Source: Bacteroidales bacterium
Lineage (GTDB): Bacteria > Bacteroidota > Bacteroidia > Bacteroidales > UBA12077
Direction: 5' to 3'
Length of the DNA: 63,373 nt
Assembly (NCBI GenBank): GCA_019038645.1
Contig: JAHOYT010000035.1
Location: 1 to 63,373, forward strand
The translations under genes were made by a program, and so were the position numbers. The first letter of the stretch is position 1. Every line of letters begins with the position of its first letter. Below are positions 55,723 through 63,373 of this stretch, one piece after another. Below the pieces are notes generated by a model that had not been told where the DNA came from, did not search any database, and was given only the letters and a program-made list of their open reading frames with translations.

Positions 55723-55743
55723 AAACATGTTTCTTAACATGTT
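55723..55743. promoter_or_regulatory. Twin palindromes of the AACATGTT type
   Basis: AAACATGTTT (55723-55732) and AACATGTT (55736-55743) lie 12 bases apart in the divergent spacer between the AcpH-like gene and the P-loop protein gene. The same palindrome recurs in two other spacers of this window (15505, 22329). Candidate operators for one regulator; unproved. Confidence 0.35.
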
Positions 55744-55861
55744 TTATGATTTTTTTGTGGATTTCTGTAATTATCATATAATTAGGTTGTTGTTAAAAGA
55801 TGTTAAAGCTATAACTAGCTAAAGTTTATACCTTTAAATTATGATATTTTAGTTTAAAATT

Positions 55862-55869
55862 TAACTTTG
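55862..55869 (+). promoter_or_regulatory. -7 promoter element (TAACTTTG)
   Basis: Exact TAnnTTTG match 46 bases before the start codon of the P-loop protein gene. No clear -33 box. Confidence 0.55.
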
Positions 55870-55904
55870 TTACGCATTATTTAAAATTAATCAATTAAAA
55901 TAAA

Positions 55905-55911
55905 AAGGAGG
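55905..55911 (+). promoter_or_regulatory. Strong Shine-Dalgarno sequence AAGGAGG
   Basis: AAGGAGG ends four bases before the ATG at 55916. Such a site is rare in Bacteroidota, where most genes of this window have none, and it decides the start. Confidence 0.8.
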
Positions 55912-55915
55912 AATT

Positions 55916-57256
55916 ATGGCCAAGAAAAATGTTCTTATTATAGGAGCAGCTGGAAGAGATTTCCATAACTTTAATACTTATTACAGAGATAACGCAGATT
56001 ATAATGTTGTTGCATTTACTGCTGCACAAATTCCGGATATTGACGGGAGAAAATACCCTGCTGAATTAGCTGGTAGTTTATATCCTGCTGGAATTCCAAT
56101 TTATGCTCAGGATGAGTTAGTTAAATTAATTAAAGAATTAGCAGTTGAAGACTGCGTATTTTCATATAGTGATGTACCTTATCAGGTTGTAATGAATTTA
56201 AGTGCTGAGGTTAATGCAGCTGGTGCAAATTTTGTTTTATTGGGTCCTGAAAGAACTATGATTAAAAGTACTAAACCAGTTATTGCTATTGGTGCTGTTC
56301 GTACAGGTTGTGGTAAATCACAAACTTCACGTAGAATTATTGAATTATTAATGGAGCATGGACTTAAAGTTGTTGCTATTCGACATCCAATGCCTTATGG
56401 TGATTTAGTTGCTCAAAAAGTTCAGCGTTTTGCAACTGTTGAAGATTTAGCAAAACATAAATGTACGATTGAGGAAATGGAAGAGTACGAACCTCATGTA
56501 ACACGTGGTAATGTAATTTATGCCGGGGTTGATTATGAAGCAATTGTTAGAGCTGCTGAAAATGATCCTGATGGTTGTGATGTTATTCTTTGGGATGGTG
56601 GAAATAATGATTTCCCTTTCTATAAGCCTGATTTAACAGTAACTGTTGTTGATCCACACAGACCAGGTCATGAATTGTCTTATTATCCTGGCGAAGCAAC
56701 TTTACGTTTAGCTGATTATGTTGTAATTAACAAAATGGATTCGGCCGATGCAGATGCTATTCAAATTGTTCGTGAGAATATAGCAAAAGTTAACCCTAAT
56801 GCAGTAGTTGTTGATGCAGCTTCTCCGCTTACAATTGACAAACCTGAATTAGTAAGAGGTAAAAAAGTTCTTGTTGTTGAGGATGGACCAACTTTAACTC
56901 ATGGTGAAATGAAAATTGGAGCCGGAACAGTTGCAGCTATGAAATGTGGTGCAGGTGAATTAATTGATCCAAGAGAATATGCTGTAGGTAAATTAGCCGA
57001 AACATTTAAAATTTATCCTAATATTGGAACATTGCTTCCTGCTATGGGATATGGCGATCAACAAATAAAGGACCTGGAAGAGACTATTAATAAAACACCT
57101 TGTGATGTTGTTGTAATTGGTACACCAATTGACCTTAGCAGAATTGTTAAAATCAAAAAGCCAACTGTTAAAGTAGGTTACGATTTACAGGAAATTGGTC
57201 AACCTGATTTAAAACAGGCTGTTAATGATTTTATTCAAAAGAAAAATTTGAAGTAA
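55916..57256 (+). CDS. Cyclic 2,3-diphosphoglycerate synthetase-like P-loop protein
   Basis: A 446-residue cytosolic protein matching the cDPGS family, named after an archaeal enzyme that makes cyclic 2,3-diphosphoglycerate. N-terminal Rossmann part (KKNVLIIGAAGRDFHNFN, YPAELAGSLYPAGIPIY), P-loop-like VRTGCGKSQTSRRIIE near 140, DVILWDGGNNDFPFYKPDL, VVDPHRPGHELSYYPGE, VINKMDSA (GTPase-type NKxD) and a C-terminal YPNIGTLLPAMGYGDQQIKD. The bacterial role is unknown. A strong ribosome site, a good promoter element and codons rich in GTT, GCT, GAA suggest high expression. A terminator follows. Confidence 0.85.
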   Translation: MAKKNVLIIGAAGRDFHNFNTYYRDNADYNVVAFTAAQIPDIDGRKYPAELAGSLYPAGIPIYAQDELVKLIKELAVEDCVFSYSDVPYQVVMNLSAEVNAAGANFVLLGPERTMIKSTKPVIAIGAVRTGCGKSQTSRRIIELLMEHGLKVVAIRHPMPYGDLVAQKVQRFATVEDLAKHKCTIEEMEEYEPHVTRGNVIYAGVDYEAIVRAAENDPDGCDVILWDGGNNDFPFYKPDLTVTVVDPHRPGHELSYYPGEATLRLADYVVINKMDSADADAIQIVRENIAKVNPNAVVVDAASPLTIDKPELVRGKKVLVVEDGPTLTHGEMKIGAGTVAAMKCGAGELIDPREYAVGKLAETFKIYPNIGTLLPAMGYGDQQIKDLEETINKTPCDVVVIGTPIDLSRIVKIKKPTVKVGYDLQEIGQPDLKQAVNDFIQKKNLK

Positions 57257-57275
57257 TATACAATACCTTGTATTT

Positions 57276-57309
57276 AAGAAGCTGTCTCAAAAGGACAGCT
57301 TCTTATTTT
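57276..57309 (+). terminator. Rho-independent terminator
   Basis: AAGAAGCTGTC (57276-57286) pairs with GACAGCTTCTT (57294-57304) around TCAAAAG, followed by ATTTT. It ends transcription of the cDPGS-like gene; the stem also resembles the ends of the palindromic element at 34593. Confidence 0.85.
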
Positions 57310-57396
57310 GGTGTGGTTTTAGAATTAACGTTATTTAAACTTGAATTTTTATATTTATCTGGTATTTTTGTAAAAAGTAATTTAAAGAAAATAATT

Positions 57397-58014
57397 ATGA
57401 AGAGGATTATTTTAGTTTTTCTTGCAATCTTTTTAATGAGCAGTTATATTGATGCACAGGTAATTTATCCGGAAGAAACTGATACTACAACATTAAATCA
57501 AAACGAAGAAAAAGAAGATAATAGTACGGAAATTGAAAGCATAGAGCAAAAAACAGACATTATTTATCAGCACGATGGGAACAAAATGTTGGTTAATGTA
57601 AAAAAGATTTATCTGAATGACCTTTATTATTCCTTACCGGGAGAAACAAAAGTTAATAAAATGGATCAACGCCTCGTACATAAAATTGAATATAAAACAG
57701 GGAAAGTTGAAATACTAAATGAAACTGCTCCTGAAATAAGAGAGGTTGGTGATTACAGAAAAGTTAAAGTTACAAGGAACCCTGACGATGTTGAAGGTCT
57801 GATTGAGGTTGCAAAACTGGAAGCAAAAGCAGAAGGAAGCGATAGAGGATATTCGACTCCAAAGACACTGGAGAGATCGGCTGTTATTATTCTCAGAAGA
57901 AAAGCAGCTCTTGTTAATGCAGATATTGTTTTAATTACTGATAAAAAATCCTATGCAGCCTTTGGAGAAATACCTTCATTAACTTTATACGGGAAAGCAT
58001 ATTCTTATCGATAA
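57397..58014 (+). CDS. Exported protein of unknown function
   Basis: From the ATG at 57397 the protein has 205 residues with a signal peptide (MKRIILVFLAIFLMSSYIDA, cleavage before Gln21). In-frame upstream sequence to 57268 crosses the terminator and is not used. The mature part starts with an acidic low-complexity stretch (ETDTTTLNQNEEKEDNSTEI), followed by a folded region with NKMLVNVKKIYLNDLYYSLPGE and, near the end, ADIVLITDKKSYAAFGEIPS. I recognise no family. It could be a periplasmic or surface protein; a terminator lies downstream. Confidence 0.65.
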   Translation: MKRIILVFLAIFLMSSYIDAQVIYPEETDTTTLNQNEEKEDNSTEIESIEQKTDIIYQHDGNKMLVNVKKIYLNDLYYSLPGETKVNKMDQRLVHKIEYKTGKVEILNETAPEIREVGDYRKVKVTRNPDDVEGLIEVAKLEAKAEGSDRGYSTPKTLERSAVIILRRKAALVNADIVLITDKKSYAAFGEIPSLTLYGKAYSYR

Positions 58015-58034
58015 GTAAAAAAAGAATAATAGAA

Positions 58035-58060
58035 AAAAGGGAGCTGAAAAGCTCCCTTTT
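58035..58060. terminator. Bidirectional terminator
   Basis: AAAAGGGAGCT-gaaa-AGCTCCCTTTT, a perfect 11-base stem with a GAAA tetraloop between the convergent exported-protein and acyltransferase genes. A and T runs on both sides let it act in both directions. Confidence 0.88.
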
Positions 58061-58061
58061 A

Positions 58062-59414
58062 TTATTTTGTAATTCCATCCATCTTACCGAGGATATAATT
58101 ATAGGTGCTTGTTAATTCTATTAAATCTTTGTTTTTGAATAATGTTTTGAGATTATATCTTATTCCGGATAACATTTTTTTGAATTCAATATAATAATGA
58201 AAGGCAAATAATCCGGCAAAAGGCAACAAAATAATTAAAGCAATAGTATGCCACCACTGGTTCAGCAGGAGCAGTCCGGTGGTAATAAGAATAATATAGT
58301 ATACCGGAAACAAGAGTAATGCTATAACAGATCGGAATGAGCTTAAAAATTGAGGATCTTTTACTTTTTTAGTTGCCCACACAGGGATTTTATAAGGTAA
58401 ATAGTTTAATATTCCACCCAAAAGATATAAAGGTAAGAATAGAACAGCTAGTAATGCCTGACCAATTAAACTAATGTTTGAAAATTTACCTTTTTGAATT
58501 ACTCTGTTTCTGAAATGAAGTTTTTTGAGCAATTCAGAATACCTTAAAGTTTTGTCATTCAGCTCTTTTGCTTCATTAGGGTTTGAATCCACGAATTCAT
58601 TTAATTGTTTTATTATATTTTGTTCCGCAAATAACTGGTTGGGTTGTTTCCTGTTTTTGAATCCCATCTTTTTAATCATCTCCGGAAGAAAGATATACCT
58701 GATATTGTCAAACATTTCATAATATTCATCATTTCCAATATGAATCATATATTTCTTTAACTCTTCAGATAACTTTTCCCTGAGCTTGTTCAATGCTCTG
58801 GGCGGATTCTTTTTATATTCATCGTAATAATCGCTAACACTTATTGGTTCGCCAAAATAAATAAATAATTTACTGCGGAAATTTATGTAATTGCTCCAGT
58901 CAAGACCCACCGGAATAATTTTGATATTTAGCTTAAAATCATTTGATTCTTCGGCTTCGAATGCAATACGCGAAATGCCTTTTTTAAGTGTTTTTAATTT
59001 TCTGAACCCTGCATGATAACCTTCAGGCAAGATCACAAGCCCGTTTTTGTTTTTTAATACATCAATTGTTTTCTGAAAAACGGCTTCATTATTTCCCAGA
59101 CTTTCTTTACCATCCCGGATTCTATAAATAGGCAAAATCTTAAAAAGAGTTAAAAGTTTTTCAATTGTTTTCTTTTTAAAAATATCTGCCCTTGCTAAAA
59201 ATACAGGTTCTGTTTTAATAGTGGCTAATATGGCCAAAGCATCCATTAAAGCATTCTGATGATTCGGTGCGTATATTATAATATCGTTTTTCGGTACGTT
59301 TTCGTAATTATATACTGTAGTTCTGAAATAGGTCTTAGTAACTTTGTTAACATAAGGTCGTAATAACGAATAAATAAATGATTTTTTTTCAATGGTTTCT
59401 CTGCTTATCGCCAT
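58062..59414 (-). CDS. PlsC-like acyltransferase with C-terminal membrane segments
   Basis: A 450-residue protein. The first 220 residues are a PlsC-type acyltransferase with the catalytic NHQNALMDALAIL (NHx4D), PVFLARADIF, and the acceptor motif LPEGYHAGFRK. A helical linker follows and three or four membrane segments lie between about 305 and 425. PlsC proteins acylate lysophosphatidic acid; the longer two-part form here, known in Bacteroidota, may act on other glycerolipids. The gene is upstream of nothing on its strand and downstream of the bile-acid-symporter-type gene (18-base gap), so they form a pair. Confidence 0.87.
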   Translation of the reverse strand: MAISRETIEKKSFIYSLLRPYVNKVTKTYFRTTVYNYENVPKNDIIIYAPNHQNALMDALAILATIKTEPVFLARADIFKKKTIEKLLTLFKILPIYRIRDGKESLGNNEAVFQKTIDVLKNKNGLVILPEGYHAGFRKLKTLKKGISRIAFEAEESNDFKLNIKIIPVGLDWSNYINFRSKLFIYFGEPISVSDYYDEYKKNPPRALNKLREKLSEELKKYMIHIGNDEYYEMFDNIRYIFLPEMIKKMGFKNRKQPNQLFAEQNIIKQLNEFVDSNPNEAKELNDKTLRYSELLKKLHFRNRVIQKGKFSNISLIGQALLAVLFLPLYLLGGILNYLPYKIPVWATKKVKDPQFLSSFRSVIALLLFPVYYIILITTGLLLLNQWWHTIALIILLPFAGLFAFHYYIEFKKMLSGIRYNLKTLFKNKDLIELTSTYNYILGKMDGITK

Positions 59415-59432
59415 AATTTAATTATTAGTAAG

Positions 59433-60365
59433 TTATTTTAGAGGTTTTCGGGACCATATTGCTGCAATTCCCAATCCTGATAAAATATGCCAGATCCCCC
59501 AAAGTGCTGCAATAAAAGCCATTCCCCCATTTCCGTTAAATAGATTTGGATTAAAAATGAGGACCAGGGCAAGTCCGGAATTTTGAATTCCGGTTTCAAT
59601 TGTTATTGTACGAATATTATTCTGGCGTAATTTAAAAAGTTTCGCGAGTGAAAAACCTGTTGTAAGTGCCATGGCATTGTGAATTAGCACAATAAGAAAA
59701 ACCAGATGGACATATTCTAAAAAGTGTTCCCAGTTTAAAGCGAGGGCTCCAACCACATAACTACCAAAAATAACTATTGAAGCTATTTTAATCGGCTTAA
59801 CAATTTTCGAAGTAATTTTTGGGAATTTATATGAAAATAACATTCCAATAGTTAAAGGAATACCAAGCAAAATAAACATAGTTTTGAACATTTCAAGAGG
59901 ATTAATTTCAATAGGAATTATTAATCCTGATCCTTTTGAATATATCGATGCATAAATGCCACCCCAAAAAGCAAAATTCAAAGGGGTCATGATCAATGCA
60001 GAAAAATCTGCAACGGCTGTTAAACTAACAGAAAGTTCAGTGTTTCCTTTAGCCAATGAAGTCATGAAATTGGAAATATTTCCACCAGGGCATGCTGCAA
60101 CCAGGATCATTCCTAAAGCAATACTCGGCGATGGATTAATAATTAAAACCAAAGCTAATGTAAGAATTGGTAATATGAGAAACTGAGCTGCAACACCAAT
60201 AATGCCGGATTTAGGGTTTGTAAATACTTTTTTAAAACGGTCCGTTTTAAGCTCCAGGGCAACACCAAACATAACAAATGCTAATGTCATATTTAAAAGG
60301 AATAAACTTTCCTCATTAAAGTTTAAACGAACACCATCTAATATTTCTAATGAATCTGAAAACAT
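59433..60365 (-). CDS. Bile acid:sodium symporter family transporter
   Basis: A 310-residue membrane protein of the BASS family with nine or ten hydrophobic segments. MTLAFVMFGVALELKTDRFK at the start, LVAACPGGNISNFMTSLAKGN (the crossover Pro-Gly-Gly-Asn) and TIETGIQNSGLALVLI (second crossover) mark the fold. Members carry bile acids, pantoate, or other organic anions with Na+; the substrate here is unknown, though an environmental or gut role cannot be judged. It pairs with the acyltransferase downstream. Confidence 0.92.
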   Translation of the reverse strand: MFSDSLEILDGVRLNFNEESLFLLNMTLAFVMFGVALELKTDRFKKVFTNPKSGIIGVAAQFLILPILTLALVLIINPSPSIALGMILVAACPGGNISNFMTSLAKGNTELSVSLTAVADFSALIMTPLNFAFWGGIYASIYSKGSGLIIPIEINPLEMFKTMFILLGIPLTIGMLFSYKFPKITSKIVKPIKIASIVIFGSYVVGALALNWEHFLEYVHLVFLIVLIHNAMALTTGFSLAKLFKLRQNNIRTITIETGIQNSGLALVLIFNPNLFNGNGGMAFIAALWGIWHILSGLGIAAIWSRKPLK

Positions 60366-60606
60366 ATCGTTAGTTTTTGATGTGGTTAAAAATAAGCAAA
60401 TGAATTCAAAAAAAGAAAAGTGCGTTTTATATGCCGATATTTTTACCTTAAAAGAGCCAGTGTTTATTTACTATTTGTTTTGTTTGGTCAAAAACTGATT
60501 TATAATCCCGATAATATTGTTAAAGATTTTATATCTTTACCTTAACCTATTCCGGCTAAAAAGCCAACCATCTTACTATTTAATAATATTAAAATGTGAT
60601 TAAATA

Positions 60607-61035
60607 GTGGAAAACAAACAAATATTAAAATTAATTGAGGATGTATCCGCAGTTCTTTCAATTATGATAGAACTGAAAAAAAGCGGGAGATTTCGTGAAG
60701 CTCTCGAGAAAATTGATGATACATTACTTAAATATTTCGATTGTGATCAGGATTTTTTATATTCTGTTTCGGAAGATTTCCTTATTAATGCACTTAAACA
60801 GAAAAAAGGTCTTAGTTCAGAACAGCTGGCAACTTTGGCAGAATTATTAAGTGAAAAGGGTGATATTCTTTTAGTGCAAAATAATTTAAAAGAAAGCCGG
60901 AAAGTACTTAAAAACACCCTGAAGATTTACTACTTTTTGAATGAAGATCAGGACTTCTTTTCTTTTAAGAATATGAATAAGATGTTACTTATTAATGATA
61001 AGTTGTCCAGAATTAATCTTAAAATTCAATCCTGA
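60607..61035 (+). CDS. Small all-helical protein, TPR-like, unknown function
   Basis: A 142-residue cytosolic protein beginning with GTG. Secondary structure by eye is all helix, in pairs of about 17 residues: ISAVLSIMIELKKSGRFREAL-like VLSIMIELKKSGRFREAL, EKIDDTLLKYFD, then LATLAELLSEKGDILL and ESRKVLKNTLKIYYFLNED. The last two pairs resemble a TPR unit. It may belong to a small DUF family, but I cannot name it with confidence. It stands alone between divergent and convergent genes. Confidence 0.6.
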   Translation: MENKQILKLIEDVSAVLSIMIELKKSGRFREALEKIDDTLLKYFDCDQDFLYSVSEDFLINALKQKKGLSSEQLATLAELLSEKGDILLVQNNLKESRKVLKNTLKIYYFLNEDQDFFSFKNMNKMLLINDKLSRINLKIQS

Positions 61036-61084
61036 AATTAATACCCTGAAGATTTTTTTAGTAAAAATGACCCGCAAATATTTG

Positions 61085-62398
61085 TTAAGAATCTCTGTAC
61101 CCTGGTTCCCCCAATAAAGTAAACATGTTTTTTTTATACTCTTCAACTCCTTGTTGATCAAACGGGTTTACTCCAAGCAGATATCCGCTTAGCGAACACG
61201 ATTTTTCAAAAAAGTAAATTAACTGACCAAGGAAATATTCATTTAATTCAGGTATTGTAATTTTTATGTTCGGTACTTTTCCATCCACATGAGCAGCTAT
61301 AGTTCCTGACTCAGCCATTTTATTCACAAAATCAAGAGGTTTTTCAGACAGGTAATTTAGTTTATCGAAATTATCCGTATCAAAAGGAATTTTCAGATCA
61401 GACCTTGTTTTTTCTACAGAAATTATTGTTTCAAAAATATTTCGTAAACCTTCCTGAATATATTGCCCTAAAGAATGAAGATCGGTTGTGAAATTTACGC
61501 TGGCCGGAAAAATTCCTTTGTTTTCCTTTCCTTCGCTCTCTCCGAATAACTGTTTCCACCATTCTGCAAAAAAACTAAGCTGAGGGCTAAAACATGCCAG
61601 AATTTCTGTTGTTTTATTTTTTAAGTATAATGCATGTCTTATAGAAGCATACTGATATACAGGGTTTCCATTAAAGTTTTGATTTTGAGCTGTAATCATC
61701 ATTGCTTTTGCACCAGATAATAATTCTTCGATATTAAAACCGGCACATGCAACCGGTAATAATCCTACAGGCGATAAAACAGAATATCTTCCACCAATAT
61801 CATCATTAATTGTAAATGTCTTATAACCTTCCTTTTTAGAAAGTTCTCTTAAAGCTCCTTTTGTTTTATCCGTTATAGCAACAATTCTTTTTCTTGCTTC
61901 ATTTTTACCCGATCTGCTTTCCAAATCCTTTCGAAGAAGCCTGAAAGCAATTGCAGGTTCTGTAGTCGTGCCGGATTTTGAAATTACAATTATTGAATAT
62001 TGTTTGTCTTTTAAAAAATCTAAAAGATCGTAATGATAATCTTCAGAAAGGTTTTGTCCGGCAAAAATCACCTTTGGGTTTATGCCCTTTTGTAAATGAT
62101 CAAAATTTCCTGATAATGCATTAATAATTGCTTTTGATCCGGCATAGGAGCCACCGATTCCCACAACAACAATAATCTCAGAGATTTTTCGCAATTCTTC
62201 AGCTGTTTTATTAATTTCGGAAATCAGATCGGTCGAAATTGTTTCGGGTAGTTTAATCCATCCAAGGAATTCAGAACCCCGCCCTGTCCCGGAAATGAGT
62301 TTTTTATCTTCTTGTCTGATAAGTTTGTCATAATTTTTGAATTCTTCCTGGCTAATAAATGGAAGTGCGTTTTTTAAATCAATTTGAAGATTCTTCAT
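61085..62398 (-). CDS. pgi: Glucose-6-phosphate isomerase
   Basis: Pgi interconverts glucose 6-phosphate and fructose 6-phosphate. The 437-residue short form typical of many bacteria shows GIGGSYAGSKAIINAL, SKSGTTTEPAIAFR, GGRYSVLSPVGLLPVA, EWWKQLFGESEGK (catalytic Glu), LGQYIQEG and, at the C-terminus, NPFDQQGVEEYKKNMFTLLG with the catalytic Lys. It follows gpsA by 22 bases, so glycolysis and glycerolipid precursor supply share a transcript. Confidence 0.97.
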   Translation of the reverse strand: MKNLQIDLKNALPFISQEEFKNYDKLIRQEDKKLISGTGRGSEFLGWIKLPETISTDLISEINKTAEELRKISEIIVVVGIGGSYAGSKAIINALSGNFDHLQKGINPKVIFAGQNLSEDYHYDLLDFLKDKQYSIIVISKSGTTTEPAIAFRLLRKDLESRSGKNEARKRIVAITDKTKGALRELSKKEGYKTFTINDDIGGRYSVLSPVGLLPVACAGFNIEELLSGAKAMMITAQNQNFNGNPVYQYASIRHALYLKNKTTEILACFSPQLSFFAEWWKQLFGESEGKENKGIFPASVNFTTDLHSLGQYIQEGLRNIFETIISVEKTRSDLKIPFDTDNFDKLNYLSEKPLDFVNKMAESGTIAAHVDGKVPNIKITIPELNEYFLGQLIYFFEKSCSLSGYLLGVNPFDQQGVEEYKKNMFTLLGEPGYRDS

Positions 62399-62420
62399 GA
62401 CAAACAGATTTTTATATATA

Positions 62421-63373
62421 TTACCTAATGTTTTCTGTTAATATTTTTATTTCAATTGCAGGTGAGATTTTTTCGTAAAGGATATTGTAAACGGCCTCTG
62501 TTATAGGCATGTTAACCAAATATTTTTTATTAATTTCCATGATTGATTTTGTAGCATAATAACCTTCTGCTATCATTTTCATTTCAACCTGAGCCGATTT
62601 TACAGAATAACCTTTGCCGATCATATTTCCAAAAGTGCGATTTCTGCTAAACTGCGAATAGGCTGTAACCATTAAATCGCCCAGGTAAGCTGAGCTTTTA
62701 ATATCGCGTGTTATAGGATGTACAACATCTACAAAACGTTTCATTTCCTGTAAGGCATTTGAAATAAGTACTGCATTAAAGTTATCTCCATAACCCAAGC
62801 CATGACAAATTCCGGCAGCAATAGCAAAAACATTTTTTAAAACAGCCGAATATTCAGTTCCGTATATATCCTCTGAGATGCTTGTTTTTATGTGTTGAGT
62901 GCTTAAAATATCGGCTACTAAACGCGCATTTTTTAAATTCGGTGATGCGATTGTTAAATAGGATAATCTTTCCAGAGCAACTTCTTCTGCATGACACGGC
63001 CCCGATATAACAGCAAATGACTCAAAAGGAACATTGTAAAACTGATTAGAAAATTCTGCAATAATCAGATTATCATCCGGAACAATTCCTTTAATTGCCG
63101 AAACAATAATCTTACTGCTTATATCAACTTTTAAATTCGTAAGAGCATCTTTTAAGAAAGCAGATGGTATTGCTAAAATTATTATATCAGCGTTTTCAAC
63201 AGTTTGGCTGATATCATTATAAAGGTCAATTTTATTTGTGTCGAGTGTAACTGAGCTTAAATAAAAATCATTATGTTTATGTTTTTTAATAAACTCAATT
63301 TTTTCTTTGCTTCTCATATACCAGTTGATTTCATCAACATTTTCGAGAAGCATTTTTATGATTGCTGTTGCCC
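62421..63373 (-). CDS. gpsA: NAD(P)H-dependent glycerol-3-phosphate dehydrogenase, 5' end beyond window
   Basis: GpsA reduces dihydroxyacetone phosphate to glycerol 3-phosphate for phospholipids. The frame stays open to the right edge: upstream of the Met at 63353 it reads ATAIIK, which continues the family's GxGxWATA Rossmann motif, so 63353 is internal and about 15 residues are missing. Visible segments are NWYMRSKEKIEF, IILAIPSAFLKDAL, SAIKGIVPDDN, GPCHAEEVALERLS, YGTEYSAVLKNVFAIAAGI (catalytic Lys) and AYLGDLMVTAYS. It heads the pair with pgi. Confidence 0.94.
   Translation of the reverse strand, partial: ATAIIKMLLENVDEINWYMRSKEKIEFIKKHKHNDFYLSSVTLDTNKIDLYNDISQTVENADIIILAIPSAFLKDALTNLKVDISSKIIVSAIKGIVPDDNLIIAEFSNQFYNVPFESFAVISGPCHAEEVALERLSYLTIASPNLKNARLVADILSTQHIKTSISEDIYGTEYSAVLKNVFAIAAGICHGLGYGDNFNAVLISNALQEMKRFVDVVHPITRDIKSSAYLGDLMVTAYSQFSRNRTFGNMIGKGYSVKSAQVEMKMIAEGYYATKSIMEINKKYLVNMPITEAVYNILYEKISPAIEIKILTENIR

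Noticed and set aside
57268-57396. In-frame upstream extension of the exported protein
   Set aside because: It runs through the terminator hairpin at 57276 and puts 43 residues before a clear signal peptide.
60202-60498. Plus-strand frame opposite the bile-acid symporter gene
   Set aside because: Shadow of a well-supported gene on the other strand, with an unnatural composition.
61121-61130. AAACATGTTT inside pgi
   Set aside because: It encodes part of the conserved C-terminus (KNMFTLL), so it is explained by coding.
63353-63353. Met at 63353 as start of gpsA
   Set aside because: The frame continues to the window edge as part of the Rossmann motif, so this Met is internal.
1-63373. CRISPR arrays, prophage, integrons or toxin-antitoxin pairs
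   Set aside because: No regular direct repeats with spacers, no phage structural genes, no integrase or transposase, and no small paired genes of that type were seen.

Overview
The window looks like a core chromosomal segment of an AT-rich member of the Bacteroidota, most likely in the Bacteroidales/Marinilabiliales range; I cannot name a genus. Signs of this are promoter elements of the form TAnnTTTG, almost no Shine-Dalgarno sequences, frequent TTG/GTG alternatives to ATG, a DUF5686 outer-membrane protein, the purH-mreBCD-mrdA-rodA order, and the kdsD-tatC-DUF5686-lptB block divergent from recQ. Coding density is high and no gap between genes reaches 300 bases once the tRNA is placed. I see no prophage, integrase, insertion sequence with transposase, CRISPR array or rRNA operon.

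Layout. 1-1417 (minus): 3' part of a yifB/comM gene and gmhA (LPS heptose). 1673-5581 (plus): bifunctional nuclease, nucleoside transporter, cyclophilin and saccharopine-dehydrogenase-like genes, ending in a terminator. 5722-7237: a small envelope protein and a DUF1684 lipoprotein. 7297-10073 (minus): Rrf2 regulator, Fe-S protein with a His-rich linker, two cupins and a YgbA-type cysteine-rich protein, a probable nitrosative/redox stress locus. 10300-11608 (plus): thyA-folA. 11731-15185 (minus): tig-clpP-clpX, then tRNA-Leu(UAG) at 15272-15353. 15529-17833: a beta-propeller protein, a membrane DUF3267 protease and lptB. 17901-22189 (minus): DUF5686 protein, tatC, kdsD. 22431-26455 (plus): recQ and a two-gene ABC transporter. 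26478-29460 (minus): an unknown protein, an OppC-type permease and a GT2 glycosyltransferase.

29546-34510 (plus) is the most unusual part: an AmmeMemoRadiSam locus with a MEMO-AMMECR1 fusion, a membrane protein with an atypical spermidine-synthase-like domain, and a radical SAM enzyme. The first and last carry N-terminal export-like signals. 34511-34789 holds a composite palindromic repeat. 34790-39540 (minus): VanZ, copper ATPase, copper chaperone, a CDF-like transporter and a flippase-like protein. 39707-41863 (plus): rsmA-mgtE. 41880-45233 (minus): LysE, a PepSY-type membrane protein, a His-rich OB-fold lipoprotein and a MacB-type permease. 45432-52659 (plus): purH and the complete elongasome set mreB-mreC-mreD-mrdA-rodA. 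52677-55633 (minus): a long KamA-type radical SAM protein and an AcpH-like phosphodiesterase. 55916-58014 (plus): a cyclic-2,3-diphosphoglycerate-synthetase-like P-loop protein with an exceptional ribosome-binding site, and a secreted unknown. 58062-60365 (minus): acyltransferase and bile-acid:sodium-symporter-family protein. 60607-61035: small helical unknown. 61085-63373 (minus): pgi and gpsA, the latter cut at its 5' end by the window edge.

Together the genes serve envelope building (LPS heptose and Kdo supply, LPS export, elongasome), proteostasis (trigger factor, ClpXP), folate/thymidylate and purine synthesis, metal handling, and several poorly understood redox or radical SAM functions.
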